60,827 nt of DNA from Verrucomicrobiota bacterium. Its GTDB lineage: Bacteria > Verrucomicrobiota > Verrucomicrobiia > Opitutales > Opitutaceae. Where the stretch lies: the NCBI GenBank assembly GCA_014584295.1, contig JACTNC010000014.1, positions 1-60,827 of the forward strand, in the 5' to 3' direction. Below the pieces are notes generated by a model that saw only the letters and a list, made by a program, of their open reading frames with translations, ran no database searches and was not told the DNA's origin. The position numbers and the translations under genes were made by a program. This document shows positions 35,392-44,533 of the stretch, one piece after another. Every line of letters begins with the position of its first letter. Positions within the stretch are counted from its first letter, which is position 1.

Positions 35392-38148
35392 ATGGAAAGA
35401 CCCACTCGCATTGACCGCCTTCGCTGTGAATACCTCGTCAATCCGCTCGGCATCGATGAGCCTGCACCCCGGCTCGGATGGAATCTCGTCACCGATCGCC
35501 GCGGCGCTCGCCAGATTGCCTGCAGGATTCGCGTCGCCAGCAGCATCGAAAATCTGCAACTCGGCCGCATCGACCAGTGGGATTCAGGTCGCGTAGAAAC
35601 AGGCCAGACCCAGCAGATCATCTATCGAGGACGCGCCCTGAAATCGCGCGACTGCTGCTTCTGGCAGGTCGAGGTTTGGGATGAACTCGGCGAGAGTGTC
35701 CGGTCGGAAATCGCCTCATGGACCATGGGCCTGCTGGACAAACACGACTGGAACGCCCGATGGCTGGCTGCCGATCCGCAGATCATCACGCGCGATGCAG
35801 CGGCTGTTGCGCCGTCCCTCACGGCCCCCGGAACCCCGGGCGTGTTTCGCCGCGGCTTCGATCTTTCTGCTGAAGTGCGTAACGCCACGCTCTACGTCAG
35901 CGCCCGCGGACTTGTTCAAATCAGGGCCAATGGCAGATCCATCACCCCTGATCTCTTCATCCCGGAGTGGACCGACTACGACAAACGCATCCACTACCGT
36001 ACTTACTCCGTGACGGACTGGCTGCGCTCAGGACGAAACTGGCTGGAGGTCACACTCGGCGACGGGTGGTGGAGCGGATTCGTCGGCTGGCAGGAAACCC
36101 GCGGACGCTACGGTTCGCTCGAGAACAGCTTCATCCTGCAATTGGAGATGGAGCTGACCGACGGCCGCAAAGTCGCTCTCTACAGCGATCGCTCCTGGCA
36201 GTGTCACACTGGCCCCATCCTCTCGTCGGACTTCATGATGGGCGAGGTCTACGACGCCCGGCGCGAACAGGATGTCACCCTCCTGCTGACCGCAGACTCA
36301 TCCGCGTCCGCTCCTGGAACGGCACCCCTGCCCCTTTCCTCAATGCCATGGTTGCAGGCCCGCGAGGTACCCGCGCCCACAGCCGCGCTTGTAGCCCAAC
36401 GAGCCGAACCGGTTCGCGTCACGGAGGAGCTCACGCCCGTCTCATGGACCGAGATTTCCCCAGGGGTGCACATTTTCGATCTGGGCCAGAACATCTCCGG
36501 ATGGGTGCGCCTGACGGTCAAGGCTCCCGCCGGCACCCGCGTGCAGCTCCGTCACGCCGAACGTCTCAATCCGGACGGCACGCTCTACACCGAGAACCTG
36601 CGTCGCGCGAAGGCCACCGACGTGTACATCTGCCGCGGTGACGATGCAGGTGAGGTCTACGAGCCTCACTTCACATTTCACGGCTTCCAATACGTCGAAC
36701 TCACCGGCCTGCCCGGTGCCCCGCTTCCCCATGCGGTGGTGGCATGCGTGATCCACTCCACGCTTCCGCCGGGAGGAAGTTTCGACTGCTCCCATCCCGG
36801 TGTGAATCGCCTCTGGCTGAACGGCGTCTGGTCGCAGCGCGACAATTTCCTCTCCATCCCCACCGACTGCCCGCAGCGCGACGAACGCCTGGGTTGGACG
36901 GGCGACGCCCAGGTCTTTGTCCGCACCGCGAGCTACAATCGCGACGTCGCCGCCTTTTTCACGAAATGGATGATCGACGTCGACGACGCGCAGACGCCCG
37001 AAGGCATTTTCCCTGACACCGCTCCGCGCCTGCGCGAAGACGAGAATTTTGTCGGGCTTCGCGGCCTTGCTGGTGCCGCCGGCTGGGGCGATGCCGGCAT
37101 CATCATTCCCTGGACAATATGGCGTGTCTATGGCGACCGTCGCATCATCGAACGCCATTGGCGCGCGATGGAGGGATGGATGGACTGGATCGAGGACAAC
37201 AATCCTGGCTACCTGCGCGTCAACCAACTGGGGCACAACTACGGCGACTGGCTCTGCCTCCCCACGGACACGAGCTTCGGCACCCACTCACCGATGAAGT
37301 ATCTGCTCGCCACGGCCTATTGGGCAGACGACGCGGCAAAAATGGCCAAAATGGCGCGCGCCCTTCGGCGGGATGAGGATGCCGCACGCTATTCCCGTGT
37401 TTTCCAGAAGGTCCGCGAAGCGTTTCAAAAGGAGCACCTCGGCGAAGACGGAAAGCTCAAGGTGGAGACACAGACCGCGTACCTGCTCGCGCTCGCCTTC
37501 GACCTGCTGCCCGAGGCAGATCGGGCCAAGGCAGCAGGACATCTTGTAAGCCTCATTCGCGAAGCCGGCTGGCATCTCAGCACGGGTTTTATTGGCATCG
37601 GACATCTCAATCCCGTGCTCACGGAGAACGGCTATCCCGACGTCGCCTACCGTCTTCTCCTTCAGGACACCTATCCCTCGTGGCTCTACCCGATTCGTCA
37701 CGGCGCAACCACCATCTGGGAGCGATGGAACGGATGGACACATCAGGACGGGTTCTTCAATCCCCAGATGAATTCCTTCAATCACTACTCGCTCGGCTCC
37801 GTCGGCGAATGGCTCTTCCGCCACGTAGGCGGCATCGAACTCGACCCCGACGTCCCCGGATTCGAACGCTTCGTCCTCAAACCATGGATCTCCAATAGCC
37901 TCGACCACGCACGCGTCACCTATCGCTGTCTCCACGGAGAAATCTCCAGTCACTGGAAGCGAACGGGATTGGCATTCGAGTGGGAGGTTACCCTTCCGCC
38001 CAATACCCGCGCGCGCATCTTCATCCCCAGCGATCCGGGCACTGAAATTGCAAGTGACGGACTTACCGTCTCCGAGCGTATAGGCAGCTTCGGAGTATGC
38101 GACGCCCTGGCCGGTCGTTACAGGTTCTCCAGCACCCTGACGCTCTGA
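35392..38148 (+). CDS. Alpha-L-rhamnosidase, GH78
   Basis: A 918-residue enzyme that removes terminal alpha-L-rhamnose. Domains follow the bacterial GH78 order: an N-terminal beta domain ('RCEYLVNPLGIDEPAPRLGW', 'DSGRVETGQTQQIIYRG'), a second beta domain ('VFRRGFDL', 'ARGLVQIRANGR'), the concanavalin-like domain with 'GVHIFDLGQNISGWVRL', then the (alpha/alpha)6 catalytic barrel and a C-terminal beta domain. 'TDCPQRDERLGWTGDA' contains the predicted general acid Glu498; 'TTIWERWNGW' contains the general base Glu777. No signal peptide is evident, so it may act in the cytoplasm or use a non-classical route. It is divergent from an AraC regulator and upstream of a TonB receptor operon. Confidence 0.95.
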   Translation: MERPTRIDRLRCEYLVNPLGIDEPAPRLGWNLVTDRRGARQIACRIRVASSIENLQLGRIDQWDSGRVETGQTQQIIYRGRALKSRDCCFWQVEVWDELGESVRSEIASWTMGLLDKHDWNARWLAADPQIITRDAAAVAPSLTAPGTPGVFRRGFDLSAEVRNATLYVSARGLVQIRANGRSITPDLFIPEWTDYDKRIHYRTYSVTDWLRSGRNWLEVTLGDGWWSGFVGWQETRGRYGSLENSFILQLEMELTDGRKVALYSDRSWQCHTGPILSSDFMMGEVYDARREQDVTLLLTADSSASAPGTAPLPLSSMPWLQAREVPAPTAALVAQRAEPVRVTEELTPVSWTEISPGVHIFDLGQNISGWVRLTVKAPAGTRVQLRHAERLNPDGTLYTENLRRAKATDVYICRGDDAGEVYEPHFTFHGFQYVELTGLPGAPLPHAVVACVIHSTLPPGGSFDCSHPGVNRLWLNGVWSQRDNFLSIPTDCPQRDERLGWTGDAQVFVRTASYNRDVAAFFTKWMIDVDDAQTPEGIFPDTAPRLREDENFVGLRGLAGAAGWGDAGIIIPWTIWRVYGDRRIIERHWRAMEGWMDWIEDNNPGYLRVNQLGHNYGDWLCLPTDTSFGTHSPMKYLLATAYWADDAAKMAKMARALRRDEDAARYSRVFQKVREAFQKEHLGEDGKLKVETQTAYLLALAFDLLPEADRAKAAGHLVSLIREAGWHLSTGFIGIGHLNPVLTENGYPDVAYRLLLQDTYPSWLYPIRHGATTIWERWNGWTHQDGFFNPQMNSFNHYSLGSVGEWLFRHVGGIELDPDVPGFERFVLKPWISNSLDHARVTYRCLHGEISSHWKRTGLAFEWEVTLPPNTRARIFIPSDPGTEIASDGLTVSERIGSFGVCDALAGRYRFSSTLTL

Positions 38149-38151
38149 TCT

Positions 38152-38165
38152 GCCGTCCTGACGGC
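38152..38165 (+). terminator. Short hairpin after the rhamnosidase gene
   Basis: GCCGTC-CT-GACGGC forms a perfect 6-base stem five bases after the GH78 stop region. There is no T-tract, so it is at best a weak terminator or processing site. Confidence 0.3.
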
Positions 38166-38188
38166 GGGGCTACCGGCCATACTGCAAC

Positions 38189-38200
38189 CTTAGGATTCCG
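38189..38200 (+). promoter_or_regulatory. 12-base motif shared with the AraC/GH78 control region
   Basis: CTTAGGATTCCG, identical to 35096-35107 and 44146-44157 and in the same orientation, about 125 bases before the TonB receptor start. It is a candidate regulator site for the pectin/rhamnose locus. Confidence 0.35.
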
Positions 38201-38325
38201 TCACAATCTCCCAATTCCCGGGGAGAAACCTTCACCTTGGGATGGTATGTTTGCCGCACCCGATACCCCGGAACAAACATCGTATTTGCTTCGCGATCCA
38301 TCGGGCTCATCCATCCCCCGCCCCC

Positions 38326-41300
38326 ATGATCCCCCGACTCCTGCTCTTCAGCCGGCCTCCGCGTACGCGTTGCGTTTCCCGGCTTGTCCCAACCTGCGGA
38401 CAACTCGCACTGATCCTGATCTCCACCTTCTTTGCGGCCCCCGCCAGTGCTCAACCCGCAACGGGCACCATTCAGGGGCGTGTGCGAAATGCCGAAAGCG
38501 GCACTTACCTGTCCAAGGCACTCGTGTCGATCCTAGGAACGAACGTCGAGACGCTGACCAATGAATTCGGTGAATTTATCCTCTATAACGTCGCACCGGG
38601 AGAGGTCCAGCTGAAGGCGTCCTTCACTGGACAGGCCCCCGTCACTGCCACGGTAACCGTGGCTGCCGGAGAGGTCACGACCAAGAACTTCGATTTCGTC
38701 GGAAAGGACGTCAAACGCAACGCCGATGGCACGCTTGTTCTGGATCCTTTCACCGTTGCCGCCGACCGTTTCCGTAATGCGCGTGAGATCGCGATCAACG
38801 AGGAACGGAATTCGGTCAATATCAAGAATGTCGTCGCGATAGATCAGTTTGGCGACATTCCGAGTGGCAACATCGGCGAGTTCGTCAAATTTCTGCCCGG
38901 TGTGCAGGTTTCCTACGGCGCCTTCGGCGGCAACAGCCAAGGGTACGCGGAATCCGACGCGTCGGGTATCTCCATCCGCGGTTTCGGACCCGAAGACACC
39001 GCCGTGCTCATCGACGGCATGCCGGTCTCCAATGCCACACCAGGCAGCCTTTCGCGCCAGGTGGCCCTCGATCAGCTCTCGGTCAACAATGCCTCGCGCG
39101 TCGAGCTGATCAAGGTCGCCACTCCGGACATGCCGAACAATTCCATCGGCGGACAGGTCAATCTCATCACCAAGAGTTCATTTGAATATGCACAACCAAC
39201 GTACTCCGGTCGCGTATTCTTTAACTTCAATTCGATGGACCCCGATCTGAAAAAGACCCCCGGCCCGGTCAAGGGATCCACCTTCAAGACAACACCCGGC
39301 CTCGAGTTCACCGTGACGCAACCGTTCAGCAGGACACTCGGCATCGCCTTCACCGGGTATGCCGCCCGCGAATACAAGAACAACTACCGCGTGCAGCCGA
39401 CGTTCGCGTACACCGGCACGTACAGCAACCTCGCCGGACAGCAAATCTCACTGGCGAATCCCGCACTCTCGCGCTTCCAGATCCAGGCGACGCCGATGAT
39501 GGTCGACAAGGTATCCGGCAACTTGCGCGTCGATTGGAAACCCTCCCCATCCCAATCCATCAAGGCCAATGTCCAATACAGCACGTATGACAGCGTCGAG
39601 GCCCAGCGCAATCTCGACATCCGCCCGACAATGGCCGCAGGTGCGGACTGGAGCGCAACAAAGTCGATCGGCACAACCGCGAACAGCACGACATCCATGG
39701 TCGTGCGTACGCGCGACAAGGTGGGCAACACCCGCTCCGCACAACTGGCCTATGACCTGAATCTCGCAGGCTGGAAGATCGCCGCCAAAGGCAGCTATTC
39801 CGTCTCAGAAAGCGATTTCCGCGATCGTCAGAACGGCCACTTTTCTGAAGTGGCGGTGCGGCTCAATCCGGGCGCCGTGCATCTGGAGGACATCCGGAAC
39901 GGCGTTCCCGGGAAGATCACAACCTATGAACGCGGAAATCCGGCGACCGTTGTCAAGGACTACACGCAGATAAAGAGCTACACCTTCGATGGAACCATCG
40001 CCCAGTCAGGTGAGGCGTTCTCCAAAAATTCAGTTGGAATTTACGCCGTTGATGTCGAACGCGACCTCAGCTTTCTCCCATTGATCGGATCCAATACCCT
40101 ATCGCTCAAGATGGGCGCGCGGCGCGATCAGGACAAGACCGAGAAATCGGGTATCGGCACCGGTTATAGGGAGATTCTTGCCGCGGGAAAATCCTATCTG
40201 ATCTCCGACATTTTTGACGACACCTACGTCGGACAATCTCCGGGCTTCGGATTGCCCGCCCAGCAGTGGGTTTCCACCTACAAACTCTTCGAACTCGATC
40301 AGAAAAACGACCTGTTCGTGGCACCCGAGGACGGAGCGGATGCGATCAACAACTACAACAGCTACGTGAACCAGCAGAAGCAGATGACCGACACCAAGGA
40401 CGCCATCTACGCCATGCTATCCGGAAGCTTCCTGAACAACCGCCTCTACATTGTCGCCGGAGCCCGGCAGGAAACCTCCACCCGTGTCGGACGTGGTCCC
40501 TACACGGATGCACGATGGGACTACGCAAAAACCCCCGACGGGCGCATCTATCTGGACAATTTCTATCGCACCGGAGTGAAGCTGACCGCGACAAATTCAA
40601 TTCGAACGAATGCCGACGGCACCACCACGACAATTACGAATTTCCTCAGCGATCCCGCTCTGCTTGCGCGTATGACAACTGCGGGAGTGAAATATCCCGA
40701 TCATATTCTTGGACCCAACAACACCTCCCTCGAATCGCGCAAACTCAACCTGCAGCCTTTGCGCGAAGTTGACACCAAGTACAAGGGTGACCCCTCGTTC
40801 AGCTTCAACACACAATTCAAGCTCACAAGCAAACTCGACCTGAAGGTCGCCTATTCCCGGTCCTTCAAGCTGCCGGATCTGGAGAACTCCACACAGGGAC
40901 TCGTGTCGGGCAACAACAGTTTCGTCGTCAACGAAGCGGTTCCCGTCGCCGCTGATGGCACGCGCGGAACAATCTCTGTCGCCAATCCCCAGATCAAACC
41001 CGAGACCTCGCAGAACTGGGATTTCGAGGTCTCCTATCGGCTCGGCGAGAGCGGCCAGGTCTCTCTCGCGGGCTACCGCAAGTCTGTCACAAACCAGGTC
41101 GTCACGTTCTCCTCATTCGACGACTCGCCCGTCTTCCACACGGTTCTCCCGATCCTCGGACTTGACCCCGCCGATTACGAGGACTGGCGGCTGACCACCT
41201 CATCCAACAGCAACACCAAGCAATCCACAAAGGGCCTTGAGTTCCAGGTCATCCACGACCTTTCCTTCCTTGGACGCTGGGGCAGAAACCTCCAGGGATT

Positions 41301-41760
41301 CCTCACGTTTTCCGCAAAGGAACTCGCCAAACCCGCCGCGGCCGAACCCGTCACGTTGACGAGTCCGAATGGCAATCCCGTCACGTTTACGCCGACCGTA
41401 AAGACGATCACGCTCACGGCGAATCGTTTCGGCGGAGCCGGGCTCCAGTATATCGGACGACGTTTCTACGCCCAAGTCCGAGCCACCTATCGAAACGACA
41501 ATGAACTCTCCGGTCAGATCGTTCTCGCCGACGGAAATGTCATCCGCCGCATCGCCCCCGCAGAGACCCGCGTCGATCTCAACCTGAACTACATTCTCAG
41601 CAAACGGTACAATCTGTTCCTGAGCGGAAAGGACATCCTCTACTCCGAGCGCAAGATTGAGTGGCGGGATGACAAGGGAATCATGCCCAGCTACGCCCAG
41701 GTGATCGACTGGCGCGAATTCGGCGTTACCTGGACTTTCGGTCTCAACGCACGTTTCTGA
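38326..41760 (+). CDS. TonB-dependent receptor with CarboxypepD_reg-like domain
   Basis: A 1144-residue outer-membrane receptor starting at ATG 38326, chosen because the signal ('LALILISTFFAAPASAQ') then has a normal distance. After it comes a CarboxypepD_reg-like domain ('GTIQGRVRNAESGTYLSKALVSILGTNVETLTNEFGEFILYNVAPGEVQL'). The plug follows, with 'FVKFLPGVQVSY', 'ISIRGFGPEDTAVLIDGMPVSN' and 'RVELIKVATPDMPNNSIGGQVNLITKSS'. The barrel ends in 'WTFGLNARF' with the terminal Phe. This is the oligosaccharide-type TonB receptor typical of Verrucomicrobiota; there is no SusD. It lies 12 bases before DUF3826 and a pectate lyase, suggesting uptake of pectin fragments. Confidence 0.94.
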   Translation: MIPRLLLFSRPPRTRCVSRLVPTCGQLALILISTFFAAPASAQPATGTIQGRVRNAESGTYLSKALVSILGTNVETLTNEFGEFILYNVAPGEVQLKASFTGQAPVTATVTVAAGEVTTKNFDFVGKDVKRNADGTLVLDPFTVAADRFRNAREIAINEERNSVNIKNVVAIDQFGDIPSGNIGEFVKFLPGVQVSYGAFGGNSQGYAESDASGISIRGFGPEDTAVLIDGMPVSNATPGSLSRQVALDQLSVNNASRVELIKVATPDMPNNSIGGQVNLITKSSFEYAQPTYSGRVFFNFNSMDPDLKKTPGPVKGSTFKTTPGLEFTVTQPFSRTLGIAFTGYAAREYKNNYRVQPTFAYTGTYSNLAGQQISLANPALSRFQIQATPMMVDKVSGNLRVDWKPSPSQSIKANVQYSTYDSVEAQRNLDIRPTMAAGADWSATKSIGTTANSTTSMVVRTRDKVGNTRSAQLAYDLNLAGWKIAAKGSYSVSESDFRDRQNGHFSEVAVRLNPGAVHLEDIRNGVPGKITTYERGNPATVVKDYTQIKSYTFDGTIAQSGEAFSKNSVGIYAVDVERDLSFLPLIGSNTLSLKMGARRDQDKTEKSGIGTGYREILAAGKSYLISDIFDDTYVGQSPGFGLPAQQWVSTYKLFELDQKNDLFVAPEDGADAINNYNSYVNQQKQMTDTKDAIYAMLSGSFLNNRLYIVAGARQETSTRVGRGPYTDARWDYAKTPDGRIYLDNFYRTGVKLTATNSIRTNADGTTTTITNFLSDPALLARMTTAGVKYPDHILGPNNTSLESRKLNLQPLREVDTKYKGDPSFSFNTQFKLTSKLDLKVAYSRSFKLPDLENSTQGLVSGNNSFVVNEAVPVAADGTRGTISVANPQIKPETSQNWDFEVSYRLGESGQVSLAGYRKSVTNQVVTFSSFDDSPVFHTVLPILGLDPADYEDWRLTTSSNSNTKQSTKGLEFQVIHDLSFLGRWGRNLQGFLTFSAKELAKPAAAEPVTLTSPNGNPVTFTPTVKTITLTANRFGGAGLQYIGRRFYAQVRATYRNDNELSGQIVLADGNVIRRIAPAETRVDLNLNYILSKRYNLFLSGKDILYSERKIEWRDDKGIMPSYAQVIDWREFGVTWTFGLNARF

Positions 41761-41772
41761 TCCTGCCACATT

Positions 41773-42444
41773 ATGCGAGCGCACCGATCTCGAATGACAG
41801 GCCTGCTTCTCGCTGCGGGCTTCATGCTGATTCGGGTGCTCAGCGCGGAAACGGTCCCCGTGCCTTCGTCGTCTCAGGTAAAGCGCGCGGAACAATTGGT
41901 GCAGTCGATAAACCTGAAGGACAAAACCGTTGCCAATCGGATCACCGGCCTGATCTCACACTACTATGCCGAACTGAGCGCAATCCACTCGGTAAGGGAC
42001 GCCGAATTGAAAACCGCGCGGGATCTCCGCTCGACCGACAAGGCCGCGTCGGACAAGGCCGTCCATGCGGCTCAGACCCGCGCTCTTGACGCCCAGGAGG
42101 TGCTGCACCGGCGATTCCTCACCGAACTTGCTCGCGATCTGAGCTCCGCGCAGATCGAGCAGGTCAAGGACGGCATGACCTACGGCGTCCTCCCCCTGAC
42201 TTTTCGTGTGTATCAGGAAATGCTTCCGGACCTCACACCAACGCAAAAGACACAGATACTCACGTGGCTCACCGAAGCGCGGGAACTCGCCATGGACGGA
42301 GGAAGTTCCGAGGAAAAACACGCAATCTTTGGCAGGTACAAGGGGCGGATTAACAACTACCTCTCTGCCGCTGGAATCGACATGAAGCGGGCGGAACACG
42401 ACATGCTGGAACGAAAGAAGTCAGCTGGAGGCCTGTCGCGATGA
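41773..42444 (+). CDS. DUF3826 secreted protein
   Basis: A 223-residue protein with a signal segment ('MTGLLLAAGFMLIRVLSAE', start at 41773 or the Met seven codons on). The body matches DUF3826: 'RAEQLVQSINLKDKTVANRITGLISHYYAELSAIH', 'LSSAQIEQVKDGMTYGVLPLTFRVYQEMLPDLTPTQKTQILTWLTEARELAMDGGSSEEKHAIFGRYKGRINNYL'. It looks all-helical. Members are found in pectin-utilisation clusters of Bacteroidota and Verrucomicrobiota; the function is not established. It is the middle gene of a TonB receptor / DUF3826 / pectate lyase operon, overlapping the lyase start in ATGA, so translation is coupled. A chaperone, binding or accessory role for the lyase is plausible. Confidence 0.88.
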   Translation: MRAHRSRMTGLLLAAGFMLIRVLSAETVPVPSSSQVKRAEQLVQSINLKDKTVANRITGLISHYYAELSAIHSVRDAELKTARDLRSTDKAASDKAVHAAQTRALDAQEVLHRRFLTELARDLSSAQIEQVKDGMTYGVLPLTFRVYQEMLPDLTPTQKTQILTWLTEARELAMDGGSSEEKHAIFGRYKGRINNYLSAAGIDMKRAEHDMLERKKSAGGLSR

Positions 42445-44117
42445 GACCCATGCCCTTGAATTCATTTGCACGCTCCATTCCAACCGGCGCGCTGCTGTGC
42501 GCCACTCTGCTCTTCCTCACGACGAATGTCAGGGCCCAGTACCCGTACATCAGTCCCGAGATCAAACGCGAAGCTGATGCCCGGCGGGCAGCCGCAGATG
42601 CCCATTCCGATCAGGCTTTCGAACGCGCCATGAAGGAAATTCTCGCATGGGAGACACGCGGGAAACCCTATCTGCCTGCAGCAGCAGAACCGAAAGACCT
42701 CCCGCAGGCATCCATTCCCGCCTTTCCTGGCGCGGAGGGTGGCGGCATGTATTCCTTTGGCGGCCGTGGCGGAAAAATCTTCGTCGTAACCAGCCTTCAG
42801 GATTCGGGCCCAGGCACGTTGCGCGAGGCACTCGAATCAGGAGGACCGCGCATCATCGTCTTCAATGTGGCAGGCATCATCCGACTCAAGAGCCGCATCC
42901 GCGTGCGTGCACCCTACGTCACGCTGGCCGGCGGCACTGCTCCCGGCGACGGCGTGTGCGTTGCGGGCGACACGGTGGAGCTCGAAACACACGACGTCAT
43001 CATCCGCCACATGCGATTCCGGCGGGGAGAAACCTGGGTTGGCGACCGCAATGACTCGCTCGGCGGAAACCCTATCGGCAACATCATGATCGACCACGTC
43101 TCGGCCTCCTGGGGACTCGACGAGAACATGTCGATGTACCGCCACATGTACCAGCCGCCCTCGGGCGGACCCGAGTTCAAGCTACCCACGGTCAACATCA
43201 CGATACAGAACTCGATCTTCAGCGAAGGCCTCAACACCTACCATCACGCCTTCGGCAGCACCATCGGTGGACTCAACAGCACGTTCCATCGCAACCTCTG
43301 GGCAAACAATACCGGCCGCAATCCCAGCGTCGGAATGTACGGCGATTTCACCTTTGTGAACAACGTGCTTTTCAACTGGGTTCACCGCACCATCGATGGC
43401 GGCGACCACCGGAGTTTTTTCAATATCATCAACAACTACCTCAAGCCCGGCCCGGCGACACCCGTCGGGCGACCCATCTCCTGGCGTCTCCTGAAGCCCG
43501 AATCGGAACGCAGCAAGACCGTGCTCGATCATTTTGGAAAAGCCTTCGTGAGCGGCAATGTGGTCGAGGGCAACGCCCGTGTCACGAGGGACAACTGGGA
43601 CGGCGGTGTGCAACCCGAGTCACGCGCCGACATCGCCACCGTGCTGCCGGCCATTCGCCAGGACAAACCATTCCCCCACGCGAAACTGACGATTCTAACC
43701 GCCCGCGAGGCTTATGAAACCGTGCTGAAGTCCGCAGGTGCCACGCTCCCCAAACGGGACGCCGTCGACCTCCGCATCATTCAGAACGTGCGCTCGGGCA
43801 AGGTATCAAGTGGGCCATTCAAGGGGTCGCGTGAAGCCTACAAGGCGGTCCGATACAGCGACAATTCAATCGACGAGATCGTCCGCCTGGTTGACCTCGG
43901 TATCATCACGGATCCGTCACAGGTCGGTGGATACCCGGCCTACAAAGGCACGCCCTACGCGGATGCCGACGGAGATGGATTGCCCGACGATTGGGAAATC
44001 CGTCATCAGTTGAATCCAAGGGACCCTGACGACGCCTCAATCGACAGCGACAACGACGGCTATTCCAATATCGAGGAATTCATCAACGGAACGGATCCCC
44101 TGTCCGCGCAAAACTGA
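42441..44117 (+). CDS. Secreted pectate lyase with C-terminal calcium-binding repeats
   Basis: A 558-residue secreted lyase starting at the ATG that overlaps the DUF3826 stop. The signal is 'IPTGALLCATLLFLTTNVRAQ'. A helical linker (about 30-80) precedes a PL1-like right-handed beta-helix: 'FPGAEGGGMYSFGGRGGKIFVVTSLQDSGPGTLREALESGGPRIIVF', 'HDVIIRHMRFRRGE', 'IMIDHVSASWGLDENMSMYR' and 'VNNVLFNWVHRTIDGGD'. The C-terminus has 'YADADGDGLPDDWE' and 'DSDNDGYSNIEEFINGTDP', two EF-hand/thrombospondin-3-like calcium loops that often anchor or stabilise such enzymes. It would cleave polygalacturonate or a related backbone by beta-elimination. Fragments could enter by the receptor encoded upstream. Confidence 0.93.
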   Translation: MRPMPLNSFARSIPTGALLCATLLFLTTNVRAQYPYISPEIKREADARRAAADAHSDQAFERAMKEILAWETRGKPYLPAAAEPKDLPQASIPAFPGAEGGGMYSFGGRGGKIFVVTSLQDSGPGTLREALESGGPRIIVFNVAGIIRLKSRIRVRAPYVTLAGGTAPGDGVCVAGDTVELETHDVIIRHMRFRRGETWVGDRNDSLGGNPIGNIMIDHVSASWGLDENMSMYRHMYQPPSGGPEFKLPTVNITIQNSIFSEGLNTYHHAFGSTIGGLNSTFHRNLWANNTGRNPSVGMYGDFTFVNNVLFNWVHRTIDGGDHRSFFNIINNYLKPGPATPVGRPISWRLLKPESERSKTVLDHFGKAFVSGNVVEGNARVTRDNWDGGVQPESRADIATVLPAIRQDKPFPHAKLTILTAREAYETVLKSAGATLPKRDAVDLRIIQNVRSGKVSSGPFKGSREAYKAVRYSDNSIDEIVRLVDLGIITDPSQVGGYPAYKGTPYADADGDGLPDDWEIRHQLNPRDPDDASIDSDNDGYSNIEEFINGTDPLSAQN

Positions 44118-44118
44118 A

Positions 44119-44361
44119 TCAGCGCCTGCGCCGCCAGTCGGCGCCCTTAGGATTCCGCGCCGTGGCCAGATGCCAGAAGAGGCAGACCGGACAAAGGTAC
44201 GCGACCCGCTGCCGCTCAACCCCGACCAACGCAGCAGCCTCAAGCGCCTCGCCTTCAGTGCGATAGCGCCGCTTGCCCGTGCATGAGGAGCTTTCATTGG
44301 GGCGGCGCTGGTATCGAGGCGACACAGAGGGCGAACCTAAGAGCGCCCCTATACCCGTCAA
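44119..44361 (-). CDS. Small zinc-ribbon-like hypothetical protein
   Basis: An 80-residue frame converging with the pectate lyase stop (two bases apart). The C-terminal half 'SSCTGKRRYRTEGEALEAAALVGVERQRVAYLCPVCLFWHLAT' has the pattern C..K..Y....EA......Y.CP.C..WH seen in many tiny CxxC-WH proteins of bacteria and phages, which probably bind zinc. The N-terminal part is less convincing, and the real start may lie inside the frame. The function is unknown. The 12-base motif shared with the rhamnosidase region falls within this gene. Confidence 0.6.
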   Translation of the reverse strand: MTGIGALLGSPSVSPRYQRRPNESSSCTGKRRYRTEGEALEAAALVGVERQRVAYLCPVCLFWHLATARNPKGADWRRRR

Positions 44362-44533
44362 CCCTTGGAATCAGGGGGTGAAGGCGACATTCCGCCCAAG
44401 AACACCTGAACATCAATTGGGATGCAACACACTGTTTGACAGTATAATACGTCGCAATCGATTTCCCGGAACCCCGCCCACTTTTGATCAAGATGCATGG
44501 CGCATGTGCCGATTTACGCGGTCTCACCCAGGC

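Noticed and set aside
44146..44157. Treating the third 12-base motif copy as a regulatory site
   Set aside because: It lies inside the small CxxC gene, so it may be coding coincidence; kept only as part of the motif finding.
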